Positions 8,771-18,759 of a DNA stretch of 64,000 bases are shown in pieces; the stretch's first letter is position 1; each line of letters starts with the position of its first letter. The position numbers and the translations under genes are program-made. The stretch is from Halieaceae bacterium UBA4452 (GTDB lineage Bacteria; Pseudomonadota; Gammaproteobacteria; Pseudomonadales; Halieaceae): NCBI GenBank assembly GCA_002389505.1, contig DGPA01000044.1, forward strand, positions 17,369-81,368, read 5' to 3'. A model generated the notes under the pieces. It saw only the letters and a program-made list of their open reading frames with translations, was not told the origin of the DNA and ran no database searches.

Positions 8771-9358
8771 AAGATCGATACTCCATAAGTAGGGGTAATG
8801 AGCTGGACGATAATGGGACTCATCGCTCAGTGGTCTGGCTGCTGGTGGCGATAGCGTAGCAGAAATGCCACGGGCACAACGAGCAAGGCCAGCTCAAATA
8901 CCCCTCCATCGCTCCTTCAGCGGTCTTTAATGCGCAGGGTGCTACCAGAATCAGGCCGGAAACCTTCCGTCGAGTTGCCAACGGCTGTCATCGACAGCAT
9001 GGTCAGAGATTATCGGCGCTCAGTGGATCTGACTGGCCCCAATTGTCATATTTTTGTCTATGATATTCAGCAACGGGGTGCTTTGGAGGCAATGGTTGTT
9101 TGACTGAGCGAGGATAACCGGTAATATGCGCGTCGGTGGTATCCGCCGTGCCCTTTCAACCATAAGCTTGTCGATCATTCGTCTAAGCCCCGGCAAGTCA
9201 GAGGGCTCAGTCATGATTGACAGCAGGGACCGAAAAGGAAAAGGATTCACGTGGTGAAGGTCGGTTCGCAGTGCAATCGCTAAAGGGAATGGGCGACTGG
9301 GCAGGGTGCAAACTCAGCGGCCATTGGATAGGATGCCAGTTCATTTAGGGGGGGGTTC
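8771..9358. other. 588-bp intergenic region upstream of the nuo operon
   Basis: No convincing gene was found on either strand. The right end must hold the nuo promoter. A purine-rich ribosome site of eight G stands just before the nuoA ATG. A TTGTCA...TATGAT-like stretch near 9050 is too weak to call. A minus-strand frame at 8827-9000, interrupted by a stop, may be a relic (see separate entry). Confidence 0.5.
8827..9000 (-). pseudogene. Possible relic of a membrane-anchored C-terminus
   Basis: A minus-strand frame from an ATG at 9000 reads about 27 codons to a TGA. In the same frame it continues for 30 more codons to a second TGA, and that second part reads GGVFELALLVVPVAFLLRYR plus a short polar tail. 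A Gly-Gly, hydrophobic helix and Arg-rich end resembles the C-terminal anchor of sorted proteins. No start codon or ribosome site supports expression of the second part. This may be a decayed gene end or chance. Confidence 0.15.
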
Positions 9359-9757
9359 ATGACTGACAGTTTTATCTGGCCGTTTCTTGTTTATCTAGCG
9401 GCAGTGTTGGGCCTAGTGATCACTATGCTGGCGCTGTCCGCCGTGCTGGGTCAGAAGCGTTTAGATCCAGCAACACTTGCACCCTTTGAATCAGGTATTG
9501 TCCCGGCCGGCGACTCGAATATGCCGGTGTCAGTAGAGTTTTATTTGGTCGCTATCTTCTTCGTGCTATTTGACCTAGAAACGGTATTTGTGTTCGCTTG
9601 GGCTGTCGCGTTCTATGAGCTGGGTTGGGCCGGATACGCGGCAATTTCGGTGTTTACTTTTGTGCTGATCGTGGCGCTCATTTATGCCTGGCGTCTGGGT
9701 GTGCTTGAATGGGGACGCAAGACCCGTGTTGGCTTAGATGAGGAGAAAGACTTGTGA
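9359..9757 (+). CDS. nuoA: NADH-quinone oxidoreductase subunit A
   Basis: A 132-residue membrane subunit of respiratory complex I with three hydrophobic helices. The conserved FESG (LAPFESGIVPAG) and the acidic stretch FFVLFDLETVFVFAW are diagnostic for NuoA. It is the first gene of the complete nuo operon. The ATG is preceded by a run of G that makes a strong ribosome site. It overlaps nuoB by four bases (GTGA). Confidence 0.97.
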   Translation: MTDSFIWPFLVYLAAVLGLVITMLALSAVLGQKRLDPATLAPFESGIVPAGDSNMPVSVEFYLVAIFFVLFDLETVFVFAWAVAFYELGWAGYAAISVFTFVLIVALIYAWRLGVLEWGRKTRVGLDEEKDL

Positions 9758-10389
9758 AATGGAGTTTGACAGGTACGGATGAAGTCATTGCTAGCAGTGA
9801 CGATGCAGAGGTCCAGGAGCAGATCCGTAGGAGTCTATTCTTCGCGCGATTAGAGGACATGCTTGCCTGGGGTCGCTCGAACTCGCTGTGGCCGTTTAAT
9901 TTTGGTTTGTCCTGTTGCTATGTTGAGATGGCGACATCGTTTACCAGTCGCCATGATATTGCACGGTTTGGCTCCGAAGTCATACGCGCGACACCTCGGC
10001 AAGCCGATCTCATGGTGATTTCAGGGACCGTGTTTAGAAAAATGGCACCGGTAGTGAAGTATCTTTATGATCAGTTGCTAGAGCCTCGCTGGATTATTTC
10101 CATGGGCAGCTGCGCTAACTCGGGTGGCATGTACGATATCTATAGTGTTGTGCAGGGAGTAGACAAAATCATCCCCGTTGACGTCTATGTGCCTGGCTGC
10201 CCGCCACGACCCGAGGCACTCATGCAAGGTCTGGGTATGTTGCAGGCGTCAATAGCTAAAGAGCGGCGACCACTGAGTTGGGTGGCCGGTGATCAGACCA
10301 TTGTTAAGCCCACGTTTGAACCGAATCGCGACCAGTTGCTTCATGACCGCAGTCGGCAAACCTTCCTCCGCTCGCCGGACGAATGCTGA
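9754..10389 (+). CDS. nuoB: NADH-quinone oxidoreductase subunit B
   Basis: A 211-residue peripheral subunit carrying the terminal [4Fe-4S] cluster N2, which passes electrons to ubiquinone. The ligands are visible as the tandem cysteines in LSCCYVEM, one in GSCANSGGMY and one in PGCPPRPEA. The start is GTG at 9754, inside the nuoA stop (GTGA), with AGGAG about ten bases upstream. The C-terminal 30-40 residues beyond the PGCPPRP region are variable in the family. Confidence 0.97.
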   Translation: MKWSLTGTDEVIASSDDAEVQEQIRRSLFFARLEDMLAWGRSNSLWPFNFGLSCCYVEMATSFTSRHDIARFGSEVIRATPRQADLMVISGTVFRKMAPVVKYLYDQLLEPRWIISMGSCANSGGMYDIYSVVQGVDKIIPVDVYVPGCPPRPEALMQGLGMLQASIAKERRPLSWVAGDQTIVKPTFEPNRDQLLHDRSRQTFLRSPDEC

Positions 10390-10414
10390 GGGTTTTACGC
10401 GTGAGGTATGTGCT

Positions 10415-12166
10415 ATGAACAGTATTGCTCCACTGCGCCCGGGCGTATTTTCGCATCCGACCCCAGAGGCGATAAACCCCTACATCAAGGCCGTACAGAG
10501 CATCTCTGATGGCGTCCCGACATTCTGGGTAGATGCCGGCGTTATTGTTGAAGTCATGCAGACGCTGAAATCTGATTATGCGCTGTTACATGATCTGTTT
10601 ATCATTGACGAGCGCTTGCGCCAACATCGGGATGGTCAACCTGAATCCGATTTCACGGTGGTTTATCACCTGATGTCATTCAGCCTCAATGCCGATGTCC
10701 GTATAAAAGTAGCGCTGCTCGGTGATAAACCGTCCATGCCCAGTATTTGTAATGTCTGGGCCGCGGCCAATTGGTACGAACGAGAAGGCTGGGATATGTT
10801 TGGCGTGGTCTTTGACGGGCACCCAAATTTACGCCGAATCTTGCTGCCGCCGACGTGGAAGGGGCACGCGCTCAGGAAAGAACATCCGGCTCGAGCGACC
10901 GAGATGGAGCCCTATTCCATCGATCAAGATAAACTTGATTACGAGCAGGAAGCTCTGCGTTTTATTCCCGAAGAGTGGGGCATGAAGCGCAAAGATGATG
11001 ACACTGAATTCATGTTTCTCAATCTGGGCCCCAACCACCCCAGCGTACATGGTGTGTTTAGAATTGCCCTGCAGTTAGATGGGGAGGTCGTCGTCGATGC
11101 AGTGCCTGATATCGGCTATCACCATCGTGGTGCCGAAAAAATGGCCGAGCGGCAAACATGGCACTCTTTTATTCCATACACCGATCGGATTGATTACCTT
11201 GGTGGGGTGATGAACAACTTAGCCTACGTGCTGGCGATCGAGCAAATGGTGGGTATTACCGTGCCGCCCCGTGCTCAGATGATCCGCGTGATGATGGCTG
11301 AGTTATTTCGAATATCGAGTCATTTAGTGTTCTACGGTACTTTCGCTCAGGATGTCGGGCAGATGTCGCCGGTGTTTTATATGTTTGCTGACCGCGAGCG
11401 ATTATTTGGCATTGTCGAAGCCATTACGGGTGGGCGCATGCACCCGGCGTGGTTCCGAATTGGTGGCGTTACTCAGGACTTACCGGAAGGTTGGGACACC
11501 ATGATGCGCGACTTTATTGATTCCATGCCCAAGCGGTTAAAAGAGTGGGACAGCATGGTCATGCGAAACTCTATTTTGAAGAATCGTACGGTCGGTATCG
11601 GACGTACCACCCTTGAAGAAGCTGTGGATTGGGGAGTAACAGGGCCAAACCTAAGAGCGTGTGGCCTAGATTGGGATCTTCGCAAAAAACGGCCATACAG
11701 CGGCTATGATCAGTTTGATTTTGAGGTGCCGACCGCAGAGAGGGGTGACTGTTACGATCGGGCTGTCGTTCGTATCGAAGAAATTTGGCAGAGCCTAAAC
11801 ATCATTCGTCAATGTATTGATAATATGCCGGAAGGGCCCTACAAGAGTGACCATTCGCTAGCCGTACCGCCGGTCAAAAACCGAACAATGAAAGATATCG
11901 ATACGCTGATAAACCATTTTTTATCGGTGAGTTGGGGCCCTGTTATGCCAGCGGGGGAGGGGTGCTTTCCTATTGAAGCCACAAAGGGGCAGAATGCTTA
12001 TCATGTGATTAGTGACGGCGGAACGATGTCTTATCGTACCCGCATACGAACACCGTCATTTCCTCATTTGCAAACTATCCCCATGCTATCCCGCGGCCTG
12101 ATGGTGGCAGATTTAATCGCTATTATTGCGAGCATTGATTTTGTTATGGCAGATGTGGATCGATGA
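10415..12166 (+). CDS. nuoCD: NADH-quinone oxidoreductase fused subunits C/D
   Basis: A 583-residue fusion of NuoC (about 1-185) and NuoD (from about 195). The NuoC part contains the AANWYEREGWDMFGV signature; NuoD begins at FLNLGPNHPSVHGVFR and includes IGYHHRGAEKMAE, which lines the quinone site. Fused C/D is typical of gammaproteobacteria. The ATG at 10415 was chosen because GAGG lies eight bases upstream and the length matches the E. coli protein; the frame stays open further upstream into nuoB. It overlaps nuoE by four bases. Confidence 0.96.
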   Translation: MNSIAPLRPGVFSHPTPEAINPYIKAVQSISDGVPTFWVDAGVIVEVMQTLKSDYALLHDLFIIDERLRQHRDGQPESDFTVVYHLMSFSLNADVRIKVALLGDKPSMPSICNVWAAANWYEREGWDMFGVVFDGHPNLRRILLPPTWKGHALRKEHPARATEMEPYSIDQDKLDYEQEALRFIPEEWGMKRKDDDTEFMFLNLGPNHPSVHGVFRIALQLDGEVVVDAVPDIGYHHRGAEKMAERQTWHSFIPYTDRIDYLGGVMNNLAYVLAIEQMVGITVPPRAQMIRVMMAELFRISSHLVFYGTFAQDVGQMSPVFYMFADRERLFGIVEAITGGRMHPAWFRIGGVTQDLPEGWDTMMRDFIDSMPKRLKEWDSMVMRNSILKNRTVGIGRTTLEEAVDWGVTGPNLRACGLDWDLRKKRPYSGYDQFDFEVPTAERGDCYDRAVVRIEEIWQSLNIIRQCIDNMPEGPYKSDHSLAVPPVKNRTMKDIDTLINHFLSVSWGPVMPAGEGCFPIEATKGQNAYHVISDGGTMSYRTRIRTPSFPHLQTIPMLSRGLMVADLIAIIASIDFVMADVDR

Positions 12167-12660
12167 CAATGACTGATCTTATTCCTGCGCTGAGCCCGGA
12201 AGAAATCGCTGAGATTGAGCACGAGGTGTCGCTTATCCCTCGGAGGGACGGCGCCGCCATTGACGCCTTAATGATTGTCCAGCGCCATCGCGGTTGGGTA
12301 TCCGATGCCAGTATCAAGGCGGTGGCGGCATTATTAGAGATGTCCGCAGAAGAACTGGACGGGATCGCGACGTTTTACAACTTAATTTTCCGCCAGCCGG
12401 TCGGCGAGCAGGTCATTCTGTTTTGTGACAGTGTGAGCTGTTGGTTGCGTGATGCTGACTCGGTTAAACAGCGGTTGATCGACACGCTGGGTATCGATTA
12501 TGGCCAAACAACCCAAGACGGTCGCTACACCTTGCTACCGGTTCCGTGTTTGGGTGCCTGTGATCGAGCGCCTGTAATGATGGTAGGAGACGAGCTGCAT
12601 AGCCAACTCCATGATTGTGATTTGAATGCGTTACTCGCGCCGGGAGAGGCTAGTGATTGA
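12163..12660 (+). CDS. nuoE: NADH-quinone oxidoreductase subunit E
   Basis: A 165-residue thioredoxin-like [2Fe-2S] protein of the NADH-dehydrogenase module (cluster N1a). Ligand cysteines are in LFCDSVSCWL and PCLGACDRAPVMMV, the classic C-x4-C ... C-x3-C arrangement. It starts inside the nuoCD stop (ATGA), and its 3' end overlaps the proposed GTG start of nuoF. Confidence 0.96.
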   Translation: MTMTDLIPALSPEEIAEIEHEVSLIPRRDGAAIDALMIVQRHRGWVSDASIKAVAALLEMSAEELDGIATFYNLIFRQPVGEQVILFCDSVSCWLRDADSVKQRLIDTLGIDYGQTTQDGRYTLLPVPCLGACDRAPVMMVGDELHSQLHDCDLNALLAPGEASD

Positions 12661-13954
12661 TCGCCCATTGACTCAGCATTTGCGTCAAGACGGAAGCCCC
12701 GTTTTTATGACTGACTACCGGGGGGGTGGGGGTTATGAAGGCTTGCGTCGAGTACTTGCCGATAGTTCCCCAGAGGACTGTTTGCAACAAGTAAAAGATT
12801 CGCGCCTACGGGGTCGAGGTGGTGCTGGATTCCCCACAGGGATGAAGTGGAGCTTCGTTCCCATGGGTGAGAAAGCCGGGGTGGGCCCAAAATACCTCAT
12901 TGCCAATGCCGATGAGATGGAACCGGGAACCTTTAAAGACAGAATTATTTTAGAGCAGGATCCCCATCAGCTCATCGAAGGCATGATACTGGCGTCCTAT
13001 GCGCTGCAGGCCAACGTCGCTTATATATTTTTGCGCGGCGAGTATACCGTTGCCGCTGAGCGCATTGAAACGGCGATCAAGGAATGCTACAGCGCAGGTT
13101 ACCTGGGCGAGAATATCCAAGGCAGCGGGTACTCTCTGGAGTTGCATTTGCACCGGAGTGCGGGTCGCTATATCTGCGGCGAGGAGACGGCACTGATCAG
13201 TGCTTTAGAAGGCAAGCGTGCCAACCCCCGACCTAAGCCGCCTTTCCCGCAGGTCAGTGGCCTCTGGGGCCGGCCAACTATCGTTAATAATGTCGAAACC
13301 CTGTGTAATATCACTCACATTCTGACCCACGGTGCACAGTGGTACCAGAGTCTCGGTATTGGGCAGGACAGTGGCACCAAACTTTTTGGTGCGAGTGGCA
13401 ATGTCAATAACCCCGGCTGCTGGGAACTGCCTATGGGGACACCGATTCGCGAGATTTTGGAGCAGCATGCGGGCGGGATGCGTGAAGGTTATACGTTGCG
13501 TGGCTTTTTACCTGGCGGGGGATCGACCGACTTCCTGACGCCAGATCACCTCGATTTAGCCATGGATTACGATGTGATCGGTAAAGCGGGTTCGCGCATG
13601 GGAACCGGTACCATGATTATTTTAGATGACCGACATTGTCCTATTGCAATGGTGCGCAATCTGTCTCATTTTTTTGCCCAAGAGTCATGCGGCTTTTGTA
13701 CGCCGTGTCGCGATGGCATACCGTGGATCGTACAGTTACTTGACCGCTTTGAGTCAGGACAGGCAACCGAAGCCGACCTGGCATTATTGGAAGAAAAAGC
13801 ACGCTTTATTGGTGGTATGGGCAATACCCATTGTGCATTGGCCCCAGGTGCCATGGAGCCAGTGACTAGTGCATTGAAGTATTTCAGAGACGATTTCGAG
13901 CGGCACATACACGATGGCCGATGTCATTATCACTCTGACGTTGGAGGGCGTTGA
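12653..13954 (+). CDS. nuoF: NADH-quinone oxidoreductase subunit F
   Basis: A 433-residue NADH- and FMN-binding subunit with cluster N3. Visible are the nucleotide-binding GRGGAGFPTGMKW (about 60), NADEMEPGTFKDR, and the iron-sulphur ligands ESCGFCTPCRDG with a distant Cys in THCALAPGA. The GTG at 12653 was chosen: GGGAGAGG lies just upstream and the N-terminus then aligns with known NuoF (RPLTQHLR). An ATG at 12626 would add nine residues inside nuoE. It overlaps nuoE by eight bases. Confidence 0.95.
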   Translation: MIDRPLTQHLRQDGSPVFMTDYRGGGGYEGLRRVLADSSPEDCLQQVKDSRLRGRGGAGFPTGMKWSFVPMGEKAGVGPKYLIANADEMEPGTFKDRIILEQDPHQLIEGMILASYALQANVAYIFLRGEYTVAAERIETAIKECYSAGYLGENIQGSGYSLELHLHRSAGRYICGEETALISALEGKRANPRPKPPFPQVSGLWGRPTIVNNVETLCNITHILTHGAQWYQSLGIGQDSGTKLFGASGNVNNPGCWELPMGTPIREILEQHAGGMREGYTLRGFLPGGGSTDFLTPDHLDLAMDYDVIGKAGSRMGTGTMIILDDRHCPIAMVRNLSHFFAQESCGFCTPCRDGIPWIVQLLDRFESGQATEADLALLEEKARFIGGMGNTHCALAPGAMEPVTSALKYFRDDFERHIHDGRCHYHSDVGGR

Positions 13955-13955
13955 A

Positions 13956-16721
13956 ATGGCCACGATCACGATAGATGACACGCTTTATGAGGTAGCCGAC
14001 GGAGCTAATATTTTAGAGGCGGTGTTGAGCCTCGGGCTTGATTTGCCCTATTTTTGCTGGCACCCCGCGCTGGGCTCCGTGGGTTCGTGCAGACAGTGTG
14101 CAGTTCTGCAATTCCAAAATGAAGAAGATGAGCGCGGCCGCATAGTCATGGGCTGCATGACCGCGGTTTCGGATGGCATGCTGCTGTCATTGTCCAATGA
14201 CAAAGCGGTAGATTTCCGAGCTGACGTTATCGAATCGCTAATGACCAATCACCCCCACGACTGCCCGGTATGTGCTGAAGGTGGTGAGTGTCATTTACAA
14301 GATATGACCGTCATGTCGGGCCACCGTAACCGGCGCTATGACGGCTTAAAGAATACCCATGTCAATCAGGATCTTGGGCCATTAATTAATCATGAAATGA
14401 ATCGTTGTATTGCCTGTTATCGCTGCACGCGTTACTACCGAGACTATGCCGGTGGCACCGACTTAGCGGCGATGGGATCCCACGACCATGTGTATTTTGG
14501 TCGACACGAAGACGGCACCTTAGAGAGTGAGTTTGCAGGAAACCTCGTGGAAGTCTGTCCCACCGGTGTTTTTACTGACAAAGCGCTGGTAAATGATTAC
14601 ACCCGTAAGTGGGATCTGCAATCTGCACCATCAATCTGTGTTGGCTGTGCCGTTGGCTGTAATATTGCGCCGGGGGAACGTTATGGCCGGCTCAAGCGTA
14701 TCCACAATCGCTACAACCATGAGGTGAACGGTTATTTCCTCTGCGATAGGGGTCGGTTTGGGGGCAGCTTCGTCAACAGCGATAAGCGCCTACTCAGTGC
14801 AGGCTGGAAATTAGACGATGACGTTTTTTCCCCGCTTAATAGCGAGCAAGCGCTAGCGCAGCTTCAGACCCTCTGCCTCAGTGGTGACGGGTTATACGCC
14901 ATTGGTTCTCCCCGGGCGTCACTGGAATCTAATTGGATGCTACGCACCCTAGTTGGGCGTGATAAATTTTGCTCGGGGTTTGGTGCTGAGGATGCGGCGT
15001 TACGGGCCACTGTCAGCGCAATAGTAGAGGGCGGTGTCCACACGGCGACCCTGCCAGAGGTGGAGGCTGCAGATTTGGTGATCATCCTCGGTGAGGATGT
15101 CACGCAAACAGCGCCCCGACTGGCATTGGCATTGCGCCAAACCGTGCGTAACGTGGGTCTTGAGCAAGCGGCGACGATGGGCGTGCAGTATTGGCAAGAT
15201 ACCGCCGTGCGAAATATTGCCCAGAATACGCGAACGCCGCTCATCGAATTGGTCACAGCATCGACTCGATTGGCTGATATTGCCAGTGATACCGTGACCT
15301 TCGCGCCTGCCGACATAGCGCGTGTAGGCTTTGCCTTAGCGCATGCTTTGGGCGCTGGGCCAGAAGTAGACGGATTGAGCTCAACGGACATTGCGCTGGT
15401 GGCGCGTCTGCAAGCCTTAGTCGACAACGCTGAGAGACCGCTCATTATCAGCGGATGTAGCAGCCATAATGTGAGCGTGGTGGCAGCGGCCCAATCAGTA
15501 GCCGCAGCCGTAGCTCAGAAGCACGCCAGCACTCGGGTAGTGTACGTTGCACCGGAGGCTAACAGTGTGGGCCTAGGACTACTTGACCCCAACGCGCTGT
15601 CTCTCGAGGAGATCGGCGCTGCTGCGCGTAACGGCGAGATTAAAACACTGGTGGTATTGGAAAACGATCTTTACCGCCGCGCCCCTAAAGCACAGGTAGA
15701 TGCGCTATTAGGCTCGGTGGCGAACCTTGTCGTATTAGACACCATGGAGCATTTGACCGCCGAGGCTGCCCAATTGGTTCTGCCAGTGGCGAGTTATGCT
15801 GAGTGCGAGGGCACATTGGTTAACAATGAAGGCCGAGCCCAGCGATTTTATCCGCCCATTACGGCTAGTGAAGACAGACCTCCAGCCTGGCATTGGCTAC
15901 GCTCGCTCGCGGGCGCTATGAAGCACTCATCGCTGGCTGAACTCACACAGATTGACGATGTTATTGATGCCATTGCAACCGATGTTCCGCTGTTGGCTGG
16001 GGTAATAGACGCGTCGCCAAAGGCCTCCTATCGTGATCGAGTGGGCTTGAAAGCGGCTCGTCAGCCTCATCGTTACAGCGGTCGAACCGCTATGTATGCG
16101 AATAAAACCCTCCATGAACCGAAAACCCAAGCAGATGATGACTCGGCGCTTGCCTACAGCATGGAAGGAGAGAGCCAGTCATTGCCTGGAGCACTACGCT
16201 CTTTCGTATGGGATCCCGGCTGGAATTCCAATCAGTCCTTGCACAAGTTTCAAGATGAAATAGGCGGATCGTTGAAGGGTGGTAGCTCAGGGGCGCGCCT
16301 AATCAATGCCACAGGTCACCCGGTGTCGGGTCGATCAGATGTTCCTGACGCCTTCGAGAGACGCCAAGGCAGCTGGTGTTTAACCCCTCAGTATCGCTTG
16401 TATGGCAGCGATGAAATGAGTGCGTATGCGACGCCGGTCGCCGAGATGATGACGGGAGCACAAATTACGCTGTCTCCAGCGGATGTCGAATCGCTTGCTC
16501 TAGGCGCTGAGGATGGTGTCAGTATCGTAATCGACGAACTATCCGTCGACTGTGCTGTGATCATTGACCCCTTGTTGCCAGCAGGCACGGCTGGTTTTGT
16601 CGTTGGTCATCCTGAAATGCTAAATCTGCGAGCAGGGTCCTACGTAGCGCTAGAGAAAAAGCAGGATTTTATGAGGGTGCCTGAGGTTATTGTCACCGAT
16701 GGAGTTCGCGCACATGGATGA
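13956..16721 (+). CDS. nuoG: NADH-quinone oxidoreductase subunit G
   Basis: A 921-residue subunit with the chain of iron-sulphur clusters leading from FMN. The N-terminal ferredoxin domain has Cys ligands in YFCWHP and GSCRQCAV. The His-Cys motif HPHDCPVCAEGGECHLQDM follows, then RCIACYRCTRY and CVGCAVGCN, and then the molybdopterin-oxidoreductase-like fold. The ATG at 13956 (GGAGGG nine bases upstream, one base after the nuoF stop) gives the usual N-terminus; an upstream in-frame ATG at 13914 would overlap nuoF. The middle is poorly conserved, as usual in this family. Confidence 0.95.
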   Translation: MATITIDDTLYEVADGANILEAVLSLGLDLPYFCWHPALGSVGSCRQCAVLQFQNEEDERGRIVMGCMTAVSDGMLLSLSNDKAVDFRADVIESLMTNHPHDCPVCAEGGECHLQDMTVMSGHRNRRYDGLKNTHVNQDLGPLINHEMNRCIACYRCTRYYRDYAGGTDLAAMGSHDHVYFGRHEDGTLESEFAGNLVEVCPTGVFTDKALVNDYTRKWDLQSAPSICVGCAVGCNIAPGERYGRLKRIHNRYNHEVNGYFLCDRGRFGGSFVNSDKRLLSAGWKLDDDVFSPLNSEQALAQLQTLCLSGDGLYAIGSPRASLESNWMLRTLVGRDKFCSGFGAEDAALRATVSAIVEGGVHTATLPEVEAADLVIILGEDVTQTAPRLALALRQTVRNVGLEQAATMGVQYWQDTAVRNIAQNTRTPLIELVTASTRLADIASDTVTFAPADIARVGFALAHALGAGPEVDGLSSTDIALVARLQALVDNAERPLIISGCSSHNVSVVAAAQSVAAAVAQKHASTRVVYVAPEANSVGLGLLDPNALSLEEIGAAARNGEIKTLVVLENDLYRRAPKAQVDALLGSVANLVVLDTMEHLTAEAAQLVLPVASYAECEGTLVNNEGRAQRFYPPITASEDRPPAWHWLRSLAGAMKHSSLAELTQIDDVIDAIATDVPLLAGVIDASPKASYRDRVGLKAARQPHRYSGRTAMYANKTLHEPKTQADDDSALAYSMEGESQSLPGALRSFVWDPGWNSNQSLHKFQDEIGGSLKGGSSGARLINATGHPVSGRSDVPDAFERRQGSWCLTPQYRLYGSDEMSAYATPVAEMMTGAQITLSPADVESLALGAEDGVSIVIDELSVDCAVIIDPLLPAGTAGFVVGHPEMLNLRAGSYVALEKKQDFMRVPEVIVTDGVRAHG

Positions 16722-17676
16722 GCTGCGGGTCATTTCCATGATTTTTATTTTGATTGGCGGCGCGGTTGGCGGCGCAGCTGTCATGACTTGGTTTGAGCGG
16801 CGGATGTTGGGTGTTTGGCAAGATCGACTGGGTCCAAATCGTTTGGGGCCGTTCGGTATTTTCCAAGTGGCAGCTGACATGCTGAAACTGCTCGGTAAAC
16901 ATGATTGGGTTCCACCCTTCGCAGACCGACCAGTGTTTATCTTTGCGCCAACCGCTATTGTGATAGCCATGATGCTTGGTTTTGCCGTTGTCCCCTTTGC
17001 CCCTGACCTTGTGATCATTGACATGAACATCGGGTTACTGTTTTTCCTGGGGATGACGTCCCTCGCTGTTTACAGTGTGCTGCTCGGCGGTCTGGCCTCA
17101 AAAAATAAATATGCGTTAATGGGCGGTCTCCGCTCTGCTGCACAAATGGTCAGTTATGAGGTATTCATGGGGCTGTCACTCATGGGCGTCGTTATGCTGA
17201 CGGGCAGTTTCTCACTACCCGCCATCGTTGAGGCCCAAAGAGATTGGTGGTTCATTGTTACTCAACCCCTGGGGTTGTTTGTGTTCTTGGTGGCCGGTCT
17301 TGCGGAGAGCCATCGTTTGCCTTTTGATCTTCCTGAAGCTGAGCACGAACTAACGGCAGGCTTCCACACTGAGTACGGTGGCATGAAGTTCGCGATGTTC
17401 ATGCTTGGAGAGTACTTAGGTTTGATGCTGATCTCCTGCATGATCACTACCTTATTCCTCGGCGGTTGGTTAGGCCCCTTCTTGCCTCCCCTCGTGTGGT
17501 TTTTCCTGAAAACGGCGGTCGTCATTTTATTCTTCATTTTGCTACGGGCAGCTATTCCACGGCCACGCTATGATCAGTTGATGTCTTTAGGGTGGAAAGT
17601 CATGTTACCGATCACCCTGATTAATTTGATGCTGACGGGCGCCATTGCCTTATGGCAAGCGGAGGCGACCCTATGA
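16714..17676 (+). CDS. nuoH: NADH-quinone oxidoreductase subunit H
   Basis: A 320-residue membrane subunit with eight hydrophobic helices that connects the quinone site to the proton pumps. Signatures are WFERRMLGVWQDRLGPNRLG near the N-terminus, and GLAESHRLPFDLPEAEHELTAGF, cut here as ESHRLPFDLPEAEHEL, in the centre. The ATG at 16714 overlaps the nuoG stop and has GGAG ten bases upstream; ATG 16699 or TTG 16690 are alternatives adding 5-8 residues. Confidence 0.95.
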   Translation: MDELRVISMIFILIGGAVGGAAVMTWFERRMLGVWQDRLGPNRLGPFGIFQVAADMLKLLGKHDWVPPFADRPVFIFAPTAIVIAMMLGFAVVPFAPDLVIIDMNIGLLFFLGMTSLAVYSVLLGGLASKNKYALMGGLRSAAQMVSYEVFMGLSLMGVVMLTGSFSLPAIVEAQRDWWFIVTQPLGLFVFLVAGLAESHRLPFDLPEAEHELTAGFHTEYGGMKFAMFMLGEYLGLMLISCMITTLFLGGWLGPFLPPLVWFFLKTAVVILFFILLRAAIPRPRYDQLMSLGWKVMLPITLINLMLTGAIALWQAEATL

Positions 17677-17710
17677 CGAGTGTTTGCGATTGGATACTGG
17701 AGGCCCGCGA

Positions 17711-18247
17711 ATGATGTCCTTACTCGAATCCTTGTGGAGTCAGCTGGAAACAATGTGGCGGGTTTTAGGACACACATTCACCCGTTCAGAGACAGTCCAG
17801 TATCCAGAGCAAAAACCCTATTTAGCGCCGCGATACCGGGGCAGAATTGTACTGACAAAAGATCCTGATGGAGAGGAACGCTGCGTCGGTTGCAATCTGT
17901 GTGCGGTCGCATGCCCGGTAGGGTGTATAGCGCTGCAGCAGGGAGTCAAAGATGACGGCCGGTGGTATGCGGAATTCTTTAGAATAAATTTTTCGCGCTG
18001 TATTTTGTGTGGCATGTGTGAAGAAGCTTGTCCCACCTACGCTATCCAACTCACCCCTGACTTTGAAATGTGTGAATACGAGCGCCCGAGCCTGGTCTAT
18101 GAAAAAGAGCATTTGCAAATAGATGGGCCAGGCAAGTATCACGACTATAATTTTTACCGTGTTTCGGGTTTAGAGATTGATGGCAAGCACAAGGGTGAGG
18201 CGGAAAATGAAGCCCAGCCCATTAACATAAAGAGTCTCTTACCATGA
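17711..18247 (+). CDS. nuoI: NADH-quinone oxidoreductase subunit I
   Basis: A 178-residue ferredoxin-like subunit with two [4Fe-4S] clusters (N6a, N6b). The ligands are CVGCNLCAVACPVGC and CILCGMCEEACP. The ATG at 17711 has GGAGG seven bases upstream and gives the standard length (E. coli 180 aa); an in-frame ATG lying inside nuoH was rejected. It overlaps nuoJ by four bases (ATGA). Confidence 0.96.
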   Translation: MMSLLESLWSQLETMWRVLGHTFTRSETVQYPEQKPYLAPRYRGRIVLTKDPDGEERCVGCNLCAVACPVGCIALQQGVKDDGRWYAEFFRINFSRCILCGMCEEACPTYAIQLTPDFEMCEYERPSLVYEKEHLQIDGPGKYHDYNFYRVSGLEIDGKHKGEAENEAQPINIKSLLP

Positions 18248-18759
18248 TCCCCGTCCTGTTTTATGTCGCCGCAGCTATTGCTGTTGGAGCAGCTATTTTA
18301 GCTATGACGCGCAGCAACGCCGCACACGCGCTTATTTTTCTGATCGTGTCGCTACTGGGGATTGCGGTATTGTTTTTCCTCTTGGGAGCGCCTTTTGCGG
18401 CAGCATTACAAGTGGTGGTGTATGCGGGGGCCATCATGGTGCTCTTTGTGTTTGTCATCATGATGTTAAATCTGGGCGGCAATTCTCAGGAGAAAGAGCA
18501 CGATCTGTTGTCTTTCGAATACTGGTTAGTGCCGGGTGTCATGGCGGGCATTTTATTGGGCGAACTGGTGATTGCCATTAATCAGACGACCAATCCATTA
18601 GTATCCGATCCAGTACTGCCCAAAGCCGTTGCCCTGTCGCTATTTGGCCCCTATATGCTGGGAGTGGAGCTAGCATCTATGTTGTTACTGGCCGGATTGG
18701 TGGGGGCCTATCACCTCGGCCGTGATTTCCTTGTCCGCAACAGAGAGCGTTCATCATGA
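18244..18759 (+). CDS. nuoJ: NADH-quinone oxidoreductase subunit J
   Basis: A 171-residue membrane subunit with five hydrophobic helices. The third contains the conserved VVYAGAIMVLFVFVIMML stretch with the pi-bulge Tyr/Gly typical of NuoJ. ATGA overlaps link it to nuoI and nuoK. Confidence 0.96.
   Translation: MIPVLFYVAAAIAVGAAILAMTRSNAAHALIFLIVSLLGIAVLFFLLGAPFAAALQVVVYAGAIMVLFVFVIMMLNLGGNSQEKEHDLLSFEYWLVPGVMAGILLGELVIAINQTTNPLVSDPVLPKAVALSLFGPYMLGVELASMLLLAGLVGAYHLGRDFLVRNRERSS

Noticed and set aside
9020..9250. 76-codon minus-strand frame upstream of nuoA
   Set aside because: No family match by eye and no convincing ribosome site; it lies in a region expected to hold the nuo promoter.
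10289..10414. Upstream in-frame extension of nuoCD
   Set aside because: It overlaps the end of nuoB and has no ribosome site; the ATG at 10415 gives the usual NuoCD length.
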